64,000 nt of DNA. It comes from Usnea hakonensis (lineage: Eukaryota > Ascomycota > Lecanoromycetes > Lecanorales > Parmeliaceae). Position numbers and translations under genes: made by a program. Within the stretch, counting starts at the first letter, position 1, and each line of letters starts with the position of its first letter. Location: assembly GCA_013423325.1 (NCBI GenBank), contig BLJB01000151.1, positions 186,001 through 250,000 on the forward strand, read 5' to 3'. Shown here in pieces: positions 34,299-44,880 of this stretch. The notes under the pieces were generated by a model. That model had not been told where the DNA came from. It was given only the letters and a program-made list of their open reading frames with translations, and searched no databases.

Positions 34299-35555
34299 AT
34301 GTCAGCTATGGCCGCAACAATAAGTACACCAAATACGTTCGAGATCCAATCTCAAGACGCCAGGCTCGGGGGGATTCCGTCAACGCAGGCGCCAACGGAC
34401 AACGCATTAGTTGCACAGGTGCCTCTCGCTGCCGCCCCACCAGCTCCGCTAGGTGTGCTAGCCAACTTCAAGGGGACCTTTGCAGGAAACGGTTTCAACT
34501 TGATATTCCGCCCCAACAACGCCAAGGGGACGACATTTACCAATCCACTCAACCCACCAGTACCTGTGCCACAGCCTCCTAACGAGAACCTCCTGGAACT
34601 CAACCTTACACATGAGACGCTGTGTTTCTCCACACCTCTCGGCAACATCCCTAACCGTGGGCTCGGGCCGCAGACTGACATCTTTCTAAATGGCGTACCC
34701 TATAAGCAGACTGTTAACGACGTGACCAATATCAAGACAGGAAAGGCTGATGCCCAGCCCTCCCCATTCTCCGGCATCCACGTCGAACCCGGACTATGGA
34801 TGCACGTGCCGGCAACCACGGTCGACCCGAAGCTAGGCGAGTCACTGACACGTATGGCATCCATACCGCACGGTACAACTATCAACGCCCAATGCCTAGA
34901 GCCTGCCTCGAGCTTCCCAGGCCCACCAATAATCCCAGCGGTAGATATCAGTCCGTTCCCAGTCGGCAACCCTAGTGCCAGGATCCAATTCCACAGTCAA
35001 ACCGCAACGAATAAGAATACGCCAAGACTACCCCAGGACCTCACCAAATTCATCGCGGCGGGCACAATCACCCAGGCCATCCTAACCGACCCAAACACCG
35101 TCTTACGCAACGACAACGTCGGTAAGACTATCCTCAACACGACCGTCTTCACCGTCTCCACCCTTCCCACCAGCCCCGAGCTAGGCGGTGGAACCGCCAA
35201 CATCGCCTTCCTCCTCGGCGACGCCCAAGCCAGAAACCCCAACGCAAACGCGGCCCAAATGTCCGCCACGTTCTGGATCAACACGGTACAACACAAACTC
35301 GTCGTCCCGGTCTTCAAGGTCGGATCACATGCGTTGACGATCCAAGCCCCAGCCCCTCATCCGGGCGCCACGGTGGAGACGTTCTTGGTCACTCCGCCTC
35401 ATGATATTACTACGCCTACGACTATCACCGTCACTTCTACCCAGATCCAATACTCCCAACTCGTCTTCCTCAATTTCGCCGGTCTCACCTGGCCGCATGT
35501 GTCGGTCGCGACGCTGGTTCCGCAGGCGCCCATCGAGGTCAAGACCTTCAACTAG
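34299..35555 (+). CDS. conserved fungal protein of unknown function (418 aa)
   Basis: This is an intact single-exon gene. After an Ala/Pro-rich start comes ANFKGTFAGNGFNLIFRPN, then ENLLELNLTHETLCFS, LGNIPNRG..QTDIFLNGVPY, IHVEPGLWMHVPATT, RMASIPHGTTINAQC, and late blocks FIAAGTITQAILTDPNTVLR, TANIAFLLGD, ATFWINTVQH and TQIQYSQLVFLNFAGLTWPH. I know this block order from many ascomycete genomes, where it is one conserved protein family; some databases label members heme-binding or peroxidase-like, which I cannot verify here. There is no signal peptide, so it is likely cytosolic. Third positions are C-rich, as in a well-expressed gene. The nearby Met-4 is an alternative start. Confidence 0.85.
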   Translation: MSAMAATISTPNTFEIQSQDARLGGIPSTQAPTDNALVAQVPLAAAPPAPLGVLANFKGTFAGNGFNLIFRPNNAKGTTFTNPLNPPVPVPQPPNENLLELNLTHETLCFSTPLGNIPNRGLGPQTDIFLNGVPYKQTVNDVTNIKTGKADAQPSPFSGIHVEPGLWMHVPATTVDPKLGESLTRMASIPHGTTINAQCLEPASSFPGPPIIPAVDISPFPVGNPSARIQFHSQTATNKNTPRLPQDLTKFIAAGTITQAILTDPNTVLRNDNVGKTILNTTVFTVSTLPTSPELGGGTANIAFLLGDAQARNPNANAAQMSATFWINTVQHKLVVPVFKVGSHALTIQAPAPHPGATVETFLVTPPHDITTPTTITVTSTQIQYSQLVFLNFAGLTWPHVSVATLVPQAPIEVKTFN

Positions 35556-35980
35556 TGTCCCCTCTCCTCCTCCTTATATTCCGAGAGTCGGGGACAAAGA
35601 ATCCCTTTCTCATGACTTTATGAAATTTTTTTGTCTGGTTTTACATTTCTGTTCTTTTGTTTTTTTTTTTGCCGTGTCTCTTCTTCCAACTCCCTCGGAT
35701 GATGAGTGCAGGTTGCCAAGGGTATCATATCACAGCCGGGGTGTCCTTCAGAGCAGAAGACTGTCCAACAAGAACTTTTGTCCGTCAATCTATCTATCTA
35801 TCTATCTATATACGTGCCTAGCTACGCGCCGATATACAACGAACGTCCGTGTGAGCCTTCCTTCCATCCACCTGCGTAGTTAGCATCCAATCAATCAATC
35901 AATACAGAAACAACGTCTTGATCAGACAGATACCCCTGTCCCCCCCTCCCTCCGTAGAATCATCCCCCTCCCCCCCAACA

Positions 35981-36007
35981 CCCCCCCCCCCCCCCCCCCC
36001 CCCCCCC
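35981..36007. repeat. poly-C run, 27 bases
   Basis: This is an uninterrupted C homopolymer, preceded by a shorter C-rich tract from 35936 and followed by TTC. Plus-strand G-rich repeats appear 330 bases downstream. Confidence 0.95.
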
Positions 36008-36196
36008 TTCTTTCTACCTACCTAGTCTTTCTAGAAACAACCTTCATCCACGCGTATGTATACTCAATCAATCTATCTATCTACTTCCCTGCACCCTCAT
36101 AAATCCGACCCGACCCGCGCCCTTTCTTTCTTTCTTTCTTGTCATGTACCTACGTACGAGAACGCTGGGCCGTCCCCTTTTTTCTCCTTTTTCTCC

Positions 36197-36482
36197 TTCT
36201 TGATTCTGTATGTAGGTATGTAGGTATGTATGTAGGTAGATCTCGTGCATTTGGTGATTCAATTCGTTCGAGGACGAGGACGCGGGTTTTTTTAGCGTGA
36301 GAAGGGAAGGGAAGGGAAGATAGGTTTTTGGATTTGATGGATGGGTGGGTGGATGGATGGGGGGGTGGGTGGATGGGTAGATGGATGGGGGGTTGGGGGA
36401 GGGGGGGGATATGGGGGAGCGGTTTTTTGTTGGAGGAGGACGGGTACGAGGCATTTCGAAATACCGCTTTTTTTTGGGGGGG
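36197..36482. repeat. GTAG and GGATGGGT tandem repeats
   Basis: Degenerate 4-bp (GTAG/GTAT) repeats at about 36210-36240 are followed by GGATGGGTGGGTGGATGG-type repeats and G runs (36335-36490). The plus strand changes from pyrimidine-rich to G-rich across this point. Confidence 0.85.
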
Positions 36483-37330
36483 GTTGGGGTTTTCCACGCT
36501 TCCTTTTCTTCCTTCTTTGGAAACCTGTATAAAGTATGTATGGAACAGCGTTGAGACGTCGTTAACTGTCGTTCGTGCCTAACCGACTTAGGCGAGCTGG
36601 GTTGATTTCTCTGTCTACCTACCTACTTTACATGCCTACCTGCCTACCTACCTATTTTTGAGACCTTGTCTTGTGTTTATGATTTATGTGAGAAAGAGAA
36701 GGAAAGAGCATGACAGGTTTGGAGATGGGGGGTTGGTGATGTGGGAAGGGGAGGAGTGGGGGATGGGAAAGGGGAGAGAGGGGAGAGGAAAGGGGAGAGG
36801 AAACACTTGTTCCGGGTATATGTTTGTGCAGATGGAGCGAGGGCGAAAAGGGGGGGAGAGAATAGTATTTGGAGGAGCGGAGAAGGGTTGTTGCTGTTGT
36901 TGTTGAGGCTAGGTAGTGTTCTGGTGCATTGAATCGTTATGCATAGCGCCGTAGGGCTGGAAAGGAGTTGGTGTTGTTCGTTCTTGGGGCTCTTGCTTTA
37001 GTGCATCATCGATGTACTTTACATTGCCACCGCTCGGGTCTTGATACTGGATAGGTCCGGAGTGTAGGTTCGTGCGACGGACGGATTAGCTCGTCGCCGA
37101 GAACGTGGTTTGGAGTTCAAACGGCGTGTTTCAGGTGGGGATGTGTTGATTGAAATTTGCTGCTTCGGGGTTGTTGCGGGATCTAGAAAGGGTCTCTGTG
37201 CTTTCTTCGCTTTTCGTTTTTGTTTTTGGCTACGCGGTATGATAGGGCGCGTTGGGGATACAATTTGTTGAAATGGGAGAGGAGCTTGCTGGACGGTTTG
37301 AGATGTTTCCTTGTTGAACCGAGTTTGTTT

Positions 37331-37570
37331 TACTCGTATCATCCAGAAGTAAGTAGCGACGCTAAAATTTTAGCGTCTTAGAAGGCGATTGTANNNNNNN
37401 NNNNNNNNNNNNNNNNNNNNNNNNNNNNNNNNNNNNNNNNNNNNNNNNNNNNNNNNNNNNNNNNNNNNNNNNNNNNNNNNNNNNNNNNNNNNNNNNNNNN
37501 NNNNNNNNTTTATTGGCTACCTTTCCGGCGCTACGTTAGCGTCGCTACTTACTTCTGGATGATACGAGTA
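37331..37570. mobile_element. mariner-like inverted-repeat element (MITE candidate), gapped
   Basis: Bases 37331-37365 and 37536-37570 are perfect inverted copies of each other over 35 bases; the left end starts TACTCGTATCATCCAGAAGT. Taking the outer TA on each side as the target duplication, the terminal repeat begins CTCGTATC. This is the TA-flanked form expected of Tc1/mariner-type elements. Inside the left arm is a 20-bp perfect palindrome (37358-37377). Positions 37394-37508 are 115 Ns, so the middle is unknown and the true length may differ. No transposase frame can be seen, so it is either a non-autonomous MITE or an element whose body is lost in the gap. A strong hairpin would explain the gap. 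Confidence 0.8.
37394..37508. other. assembly gap, 115 Ns
   Basis: Unknown sequence inside the inverted-repeat element. Confidence 1.
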
Positions 37571-39042
37571 GGAGGAAACGTCTTTCAGTTCAAGCTTAGC
37601 TGGGATCCAGATTGCTTGAAACTGGAGACTTTTGCGGGCCTAGGCTGGAAGAGGCCAGATCCGGCGACGAGATGATTGGCCCCGTGCACTTCTTTCGCTA
37701 CCTACTACTACGTGGCACTGCGAGCTTCTTCCATAGTCGGATTCTGCCAAAGTGATGAGCGTACTTCGTACTCCGTAGAGCGTCCTCCGATAGAGGTGAT
37801 GGTCTAAACCGCAGGCAGCATGCACGAGTGAGGGATCTAATGCCATGCGAAGCTACTGTAGGGTGACATCATTAGCTTGATCTTCTGCAGATATTGGACC
37901 CCGAGCAAGACCGCAATACCGCAGAATCGGACAGGGGGATTCTTGAAGCAGAGATGCTGCAACTTTTGAGTTTGAGAGATATTTGATTTGCAATATTATT
38001 GATTGGTTCATGCATTTGTTCAAACTTGGATGAGAAGCATGCTCTGAATCCTTGGGAGGCTAGCTCGACTAGCTGGCTGTGCGGAGCATCGCGCGATTAT
38101 GACACCTTTCGATAGTTTGACACATCCAGACTACAGGCTCACTAGGTGTCTAGAATCGCGCCGGTTCACAAGGGGGCAGGATTTGAACGAATGAGATGGG
38201 CGAGAAGATATACACTATCCCAATAAGACACAATCAGATTCTATGAGATCCAAAGGTGTGGAGGGGCGTAGCAGAAAGGGTTCGGGAGCTAGCTGTGCGG
38301 GCCACTCCTACCGTGTAGCCCGTTGAAAAAGGGGGTCTGGTCTTAGGGCCGTCCTTTTAATGTCTACCTACTTTACCTTATATATCAATGTAATCTCTGC
38401 CGCTTTCACCTTCAGTCAAAATACGAACTTTCAACTCACCGGACCAAAAGGTACTGCAATGTGATTTGCAAATACAAATAACAGTGTGCATGTCCGAACC
38501 AAGTCCCTTGCGCAATCGTCATGCCTGGACCGCGGGCAACATTGCTTGGGACCCCTGAATGAGAGAGAGTTGATGAAAATGATTGTAGCGGCTATAGCGC
38601 AGACGATCTCACGCTAGTGATTCTGCATTTGGGAGATGATCCTAATTTTTCACTGGAGCGCTAGCACCGTCAGGTTCTAGAAGAACTTTAGGTCCTGCCC
38701 TCTTCGGCTGCGCATAGCGTCAGCATGCGTTTGACGTGCATAAGTCTTGGTTTACGTGCATGGGCCTGCGTAAACGAGGTTTGAACCGGTACTTCCAATG
38801 TCTGAGCGTCTGTACTAGTAAACCAGGTACCCGTACAACGGCATTCCGATTCCTTTCAGCTGAGATCTCGTTCCCGGTTAGACTTTCAAGTGATAGCACA
38901 TTGAGCTCTTCGGTGGGATTTCCAATAAAATGCCCACCTCCCCCAATTCTGTCTCTTTCATTGCCCGACGCGACGTGTTCTGTTATTCTTCGTCCTTTGT
39001 TTCCTCCAAAGCCCTCATCGACATTCAAAGGTAATTGCCAAG

Positions 39043-40301
39043 ATGCTTGACGGCAACCCAAGAGGAGATCTTGTGATCAGAGTAACCATTGTCTGCGGTG
39101 TCCTCGAAACTCTCGCCGTCTCTTTACGACTCGTCGCCCGATGGAGAAGCAAAGCATCTTTCGCCGCGGACGATTGGTGGATTGTGGCCACTTTGATACC
39201 TTCATACGCCATGCTAGCGGTTGGCTGTCTCATGGTCACCATTGGGGGCGGTGGTCGGCACGCTGACACCCTGGATCTGTACCAGATAGAGACCTTTCTA
39301 AAGGTATGGCCATTGTATACTTGGGTTGATGTTTCCGAAGCTCCACTAACAGACTTGTCAGACTGTCACTGGCGCCCTGATTGCTTATGCGCTCACAATT
39401 GTCATGGTCAAGATCTCTATCTTACTGATGTATCGTCGCATCTTCGACACCGAGGCGTTTAAGAAGGCCACGTTGGTCGTCGGCACGGCCTGCGTCGCAT
39501 GGGCTATAGCGGCAGTCCTTTGCCTCATCTTCCAATGCCACCCTTTTTCTGGACTCTGGAACCCGGAGGACACTTTCACGAATAAGTGTATCGATCTGCA
39601 GGCGTACTACAGGGCGGTTGCATCCTCGAACATGGCACTCGACATTATCATGCTGTGCATGCCATTGTTCATGGTCTGGAGGTTGAAGCTTGAACCGAGT
39701 CAAAAGCTCATGCTCTCCGGCATCTTCGCTCTGGGCGGCTTGGTCTGCGTGGCTAGCTTGATGCGTATCATTACCGTCAGCCTGATAAAAGGGGCGGATC
39801 TCCCATGTAAGTTCAGGCTCCCCGGATCGTAGCGATCAGGCCATTGACATCTTCACTGAAGACTCTCTCACGACGCCATACATATGGAGTCAATTGGAGC
39901 CGACCATGGCCGTCGTCTGCGCTTGCCTCACGACCTACCGTCCACTCTTTGCTGGCTTGCATCTGAAGTTCTTGAATACATTCAGCAGAGGCAAGCGCTA
40001 TCCTTCAGGGGCGAATGATAACGATACCTTCATCGACCTCACACCCAACAGTCGAAGATCCTCGCGGTGGTCGAAATCGAGGAGACCCAGTGATAATAGA
40101 GAGCTGCTCAGATTTGAGCGAATGAACAATCAGGCGACGAAAGGAGGATTGCATGTCATGACACTTGCTGGTGTGGAGAATACTCCGCCTTCCATTGCTG
40201 GTGTGGGACACACCCCGCCAGCTCCTGGCGTATTATCTCACGGGCAAGAGGATTACGGATTTCCAAATTTTCATATAAAGGAAGAAGATTCAATTGTCTA
40301 G
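39043..40301 (+). CDS. SAT4-type 'rhodopsin-domain' integral membrane protein
   Basis: Three exons (39043-39303, 39362-39806, 39862-40301) give 381 aa. The membrane part has seven hydrophobic segments with the family marks: VCGVLETLAVSLRLVARW, FAADDWWIVATL, VMVKISILLMYRRIF, VAWAIAAVLCLIFQCHPF, NKCIDLQAYYRAVASSNMALDIIMLCMPLFMVWRL, LSGIFALGGLVCVASLMRI, and TTPYIWSQLEPTMAVVCACLTTYRPLF. The splice sites restore FLKTVTGALIAYAL and DLPYSLTTPYIW. The tail is cytoplasmic, Ser/Arg-rich, with two similar ENTPPSIAGVGHTPPAP units. The family is large in filamentous fungi. One subgroup in plant pathogens takes part in host sensing (the CFEM-containing PTH11 type), but this gene has no CFEM domain, so the role is unknown. 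Confidence 0.92.
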
Positions 40302-41011
40302 GGAAGGAGGGCCATGGATTATGAAGCAAGTCTTTCGTTAGCATAATAGACGGATAGTTTCACGACAACATAGATCACGGATATAATTGCAACACTTCTA
40401 CCTCATCTATCTGTCAGCCTAGAGACTGCGTCGAAACTGAACGTTCTGATGTTTAACAATGGCTGCGTCATAGCAAGACCAATGTCTGTCGTATAGTAAA
40501 TCAGGAGAGCCTCTCGTTTCAATTGCGCTACAGATGCCACATATCGACCACGAGCCGAGTAAGCCCGTAGCGCAAGTTACAGCCCAGTGCCACATTGTTG
40601 CCTTAAAAGCCGATGTTGGCGATCCGGCGCGTGGTCAGAAAGCCATGGTTTCGGGTTGACAGGGGTGCCATGCATGGTGTACCTGTCAAGGTTTGTGGTC
40701 TCTTGCGCTTCAGATCTGGTTGGATCTCAAGACCTGAAAGTATATCAAATTTCTCACTAATCGAGTCGCCAAAGTCGTAAGTACTGTGGCGTACTCAGGG
40801 CCTTCACCGAGTCTGTCATTCCTATCCAATGCTGTGAAAAAGCACAGCTAGCGCCACCAACATCGGAATAACGTTGCAAACAGCTTGGACTTCATTTTGG
40901 TCTCGCTTCACTGCTGGTGAACATGAGATGATTGGTGCGCACCGTAAGGCATGTGCTGTTTGCTCTGAATTTTGACACATTGTAGGAGTGGTAATATTGG
41001 GCAGCCTGCCC
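40302..41011. other. 3'-to-3' intergenic spacer
   Basis: This lies between two convergent genes. The minus frame 40822-41043 overlaps the end of GPI19 and has no support. Nothing else was seen. Confidence 0.6.
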
Positions 41012-42049
41012 TTAACCATATAGTATCTCACAGACCCCTCCAATAGGCACGTCCATGACAGCGTCAGTGCCTTCGTTCCAGAACGTCATCCAATCAACAT
41101 TTTTTGCATTCTTGATGCCTATCGCTACTCCAGCGTGCCCAGCCTTCCTTTGTATATGCCCCTCGCTATCTAGCACTGCAACGTGCGCTGCATCATCAAC
41201 GATATTCTCTATACTGCTCATCGGCAGGGTCAGATAGCCAGTATTGTAGGAGGCCAATGCAATGTAGATGTAGACGAGGGTCATGACGAGAAAAGAAGGA
41301 ATGGCGAGGGACCACCAACGGTTCGGATAGTAGAATATACCAAGCTGATGGAGGAAATGAGAGGGAAGGTACGACCAGAGAAGGTACATCACTGATGATC
41401 TTAGCATTTGACATGGTTGGGAGGGCTTTGACTCACGGAAGACGAGGGATGAGAGTATGTATAAAACGAAGCCGTAGTACTCATATGTAGGTACCTTGGG
41501 ACTTGCCCTGGGCACAGTCGTGGCAATGCGAGCAGACTTGGCAACAGCAGCTTCAGTGTCATTAGGCGTGTCATTTTCCGAGCTGTCTGGAGTGGTAGGT
41601 CTTGAGGTAGTGGTGGAGAAAGACGGTCGCAGAAGAGACGTTAATGATGGTGACGCCGGCAGAGGTGTGGGCGGCCTGTTGTAATAAGGTGGAGCAAAGG
41701 CATTGGACGTTGGAAAAGAGGAGTTCGAGTGGTGGAGAAAAGGTTGTTGTTCAGAGCCTTCCTCGCCGTTGTCTGAGTCGCCATCCAAAGATTCATCCGA
41801 GGATGTATCATCCAGTGTATACTGAGACTGGGCTCCAGCGTCGTCCCCTTCTTCTATCTCTTCATCTTCATCCTCCTCGTCCCCCTGTTCGTCTTTCTCT
41901 ACGTCTGCGTCTGTTGACGAGGAAGAAGTCGCAAAAGGGTGATTGGTTCCAAGTGCTCTTGGTGTTTCTTCTGCTGGAGTAATGGATCGCGCGAAGTCGA
42001 AGCTCTGAAGAGAAAGTGATTCTGCATGGCCTCTGCTATGCGGCGCCAT
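41012..42049 (-). CDS. GPI19: GPI19/PIG-P subunit of GPI-GlcNAc transferase
   Basis: Two exons (42049-41437, 41391-41012) give 330 aa. The PIG-P domain is complete once the 45-base intron is removed: PTYEYYGFVLYILSSLVF joined to LMYLLWSYLPSHFLHQLGI, then YYPNRWWSLAIPSFLVMTLVYIYIA and YNTGYLTLPMSSIENIVDDAA. It is the small two-helix subunit of the ER complex that adds N-acetylglucosamine to phosphatidylinositol, the first step of GPI-anchor synthesis. About 190 residues before the domain are disordered and very acidic (VEKDEQGDEEDEDEEIEEGD), then Ser/Thr/Pro-rich; the yeast protein lacks this part. It is divergent from the Zn2Cys6 gene, sharing a 187-base promoter. Confidence 0.93.
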   Translation of the reverse strand: MAPHSRGHAESLSLQSFDFARSITPAEETPRALGTNHPFATSSSSTDADVEKDEQGDEEDEDEEIEEGDDAGAQSQYTLDDTSSDESLDGDSDNGEEGSEQQPFLHHSNSSFPTSNAFAPPYYNRPPTPLPASPSLTSLLRPSFSTTTSRPTTPDSSENDTPNDTEAAVAKSARIATTVPRASPKVPTYEYYGFVLYILSSLVFRESKPSQPCQMLRSSVMYLLWSYLPSHFLHQLGIFYYPNRWWSLAIPSFLVMTLVYIYIALASYNTGYLTLPMSSIENIVDDAAHVAVLDSEGHIQRKAGHAGVAIGIKNAKNVDWMTFWNEGTDAVMDVPIGGVCEILYG

Positions 42050-42236
42050 TTATCAATCGTCCAAGGATTGTGAGTCCTAAATATTGGAGGCGGAGGCGAG
42101 AATGAATAATTGAAGACAGCAGGCTTGGCGCGGGATCGAAAATTACACTAGCAATCCTGCCAATTTTACATACCAACAGCAATACAGTACTATTCGCTCG
42201 CTACCTCCTTGAATTCGTCCCTGCACGACGCCAGCC
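42050..42236. promoter_or_regulatory. shared divergent promoter, GPI19 and Zn2Cys6 gene
   Basis: The 187 bases between the two start codons must hold both promoters and leaders. No TATA box or CGG-triplet palindrome typical of Zn2Cys6 sites was seen. Confidence 0.5.
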
Positions 42237-44732
42237 ATGTCGCTCCGCGGTCAGTCTACTCTACGAAGAAATGGAAAACCGCAATCCTGTGAGCCTTGTC
42301 GCAAGTCGAAGCTCAAGTGCGACCACGTGTCGCCGAAATGCGGACGTTGTATCCAGAGGAAAATTGAATATCGCTGCATCTATCATCCAGCTCCAATGTC
42401 GAAACACACTGTACGAGATTCGGATGTATCTATCTTAGACTCACAGCATACGTCGCTCATCAACAGGGTATCGTCCGTAGGTACGGAACCTCTCGATTGG
42501 ATTGGACCCGACGTACACACGCATCGTCCATCAGCCGACGCCGAGGAAATTGCTGGTGACCAGCCTGCTGGTTATTTAGGACCCACAAGTCAGTGTCACT
42601 GTCACAGAACGCCAGAATATGCAGCTGTCTGGTTCGTAGAGCTAAATCTAACAGCTGACGTAAGGCTACTCCGCAATATTCAGGGAGAATCAACTGGGCG
42701 AAACGCAAGAAGACTCATCTTCTCAATCAAATTCTGTTTTGAGAACAGCTTATTCTGTGGCTCCCGAACGTGAGCGATGTAATCTGGAAAGCCAACAACA
42801 CATCGATCAAGGAGTCAGAATATTGCAAAGGTTTCCTGATCGAATTAATTGCGATCGTCTCCTTGGTCGATACTTTGCAGTCGCCGATGTGATGCTTCCT
42901 GAACCTACCATTCGATATTGTCATGAATCGATATGGTCAACGTATGGAAGCTATTTGGAAGAGCCCAGGACTGATGAGCGTCTTTCCGTCATGTCTACAG
43001 AGCTTTGTAAGAATGCTATGTGGCCCCTACCGCCCTCCAGCAGCAATCAAGCATGGACCGCGTCGTTCTCAGGCCGCAATTTGAGGTGGGAAATTGTTGG
43101 TAACTTATTCGCCATCTTCGGGCTCACTGTTATGACCGTGGCAGATTGGGATCCTCTCTTTGGTTGTAACAAAGACGGGAACCAGTGCAACAAGAAACGA
43201 TCTGGAGAGGAATCAAGAGAGTGCGCTGAGGCTTGCTTAAGTCTGTGCAATGACGTCGATTCCATCAATGATTTCGTGATAGCTCTAATGTCAGCGACTT
43301 ACAACTTGCAAAGCTTTCACGAGGGAGATACCAGTAAGTCTTTGCCTTGTAGACGTCCATTTGAACGAGAAATTGTTCATAGAAAACAGGCCAACAACTT
43401 TGGAGAAGGATCGGGGGCCTCGCTAGGTAGCAAATGACTCTTCCATTTCAAGCATCAGAAGCTCACGAAACAGCAGTGCAGTAACCGCGCTCGGCTTGCA
43501 TCGTGAAGCCGATTTGGCGTATTCTCCAACCACCAACATATCTCCTTCGTTTATGGTTTCAGAGTTCAGGAGACGTCTTTTCTGCTACGTTTTCATCACA
43601 GACAAACAGCTCGCGACGTTCATGGGAAGACCGCCCGCCTTGAGTCGTCGCTATACTACTTGTCAAATACCATTGGATCTGAGTGACGATGAAATCATGG
43701 CGGAAGGCGAAGAACTGGAAATCATTAGGAGAAATCTAGACCCAAATGGCTGGAGCACTTCTGGCAAGATATACCCTAGCACAGCCCACCGAGCGTGGAT
43801 GTACATGAGCTTAATTAGAGACGAAATCCTCGAAATATCTTTAGGACCTCCGTTGGGTGCTCAGGAGACTCAAATACGCCGCGAGTGAGTTTTTTTCGAC
43901 CTAGAGTTGCGTTCCTGCTGAAACCGATGCAGAGAATTGAAGCGACGCTCGGAGGAGAGATACAGTCAAATGCCATCTGTATTGCGTTGGCAGCCTGCAG
44001 ATACAAAGAGCCATCGCTCAATGCCAGCCTTTCAATTCAGTCTGCAAATGGCACTCTATCAGGAGTACAATCTGAACAGGTTCTTGATTGACCGCTTGCC
44101 GGACGAAGGCTCTTTCAACGTCAAGCAGGATCTCATAGATACCGCAAGAAAGATGCTTGATGGGATTCTCGTTCTTTGTGCCAATAGGGACAAGCTTATG
44201 AACTTTGCGTTAGGGTTTGTCTGGGCCGTGAGTTGTCCCACATTGTCTCCTATCAGGGTGGGTTCTAACCTAAAAGGTCAGATTGTTTACCATGGAATTC
44301 CATCAGCCGCAATACTCAGCGTCGAGCTATTGAGGCAATCTAGATCCCCGCAAGATTGTCGGGTGTCTCTGCCCCGCTCAGAGACAATCCAAAATTTGAG
44401 CATCTTCATCGGCGCTCTAGAATGGGTACGCCCTTCGGAAGGCAACTACACGCTATGTAAGCTCAGCCGCAAAAAGCTGTACGCTCTAAAATATTCACCA
44501 AGCTAACAAGTCAGGTATTCGCATGCGTAAAGTCATCAAACGAATTTTGGATCAGGTTCTTGATATGCCTCCACCAATCTTAAATACTCAAGAGAGCAAT
44601 GCTTCCCAGGACCCGGCCACCCCAGGTCTTGCCATATCCTCGATTCTTGGTCCTCAAGACGAGCCTGACTTTCTGGAATGGCTCAATTCGGTAGACTGGA
44701 CGAGGGACATGCTCCAAGATGCATGGACGTGA
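42237..44732 (+). CDS. Zn2Cys6 transcription factor
   Basis: Seven exons (42237-42631, 42684-43333, 43390-43426, 43477-43884, 43933-44227, 44282-44456, 44515-44732) give 725 aa. The binuclear zinc cluster is at the N-terminus: SCEPCRKSKLKCDHVSPKCG, then RCIQRKIEYRCIYHP. The fungal-specific regulatory domain (PF04082) spans the middle: SQQLWRRIGGLASAVTALGL joined to HREADLAYSP, FRRRLFCYVFITDKQLATFM, GRPPALSRRYTTCQIPLDL. The 37-nt third exon is needed to make the WRRIGGLAS block. The C-terminus reads WLNSVDWTRDML. The first donor (gttcgt at 42632) and the choice of last exon are the weakest points. It is a nuclear regulator; its targets are unknown and nothing nearby looks like a dedicated cluster. 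Confidence 0.85.
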
Positions 44733-44880
44733 GTTTTCCCCCCAGCCCCCCAACCACCCACCCCCGGGCAGCCCCCGGATCAATACTGCAACCGCACCTC
44801 ATGGATATTAACCTCGTCTTTCGTCACTATGAATATTGAAATTATCGACTCGGAGATGGGTATATTTCAGACAAACTGCT

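Larger units (their letters stand above)
35556..39042. other. gene-free, microsatellite-rich region
   Basis: No coding evidence over 3.5 kb. It contains TCTA repeats (about 35790-35810), ATCA repeats (35886-35905), a 27-C run, TTTC repeats (36122-36142), GTAGGTAT repeats (36210-36240), GGATGGGTGG repeats (36335-36390), CTAC/CTAC-type repeats (36616-36655), and the inverted-repeat element listed below. The part from 37600 to 39042 is ordinary single-copy sequence with no gene that I can support. Confidence 0.7.
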
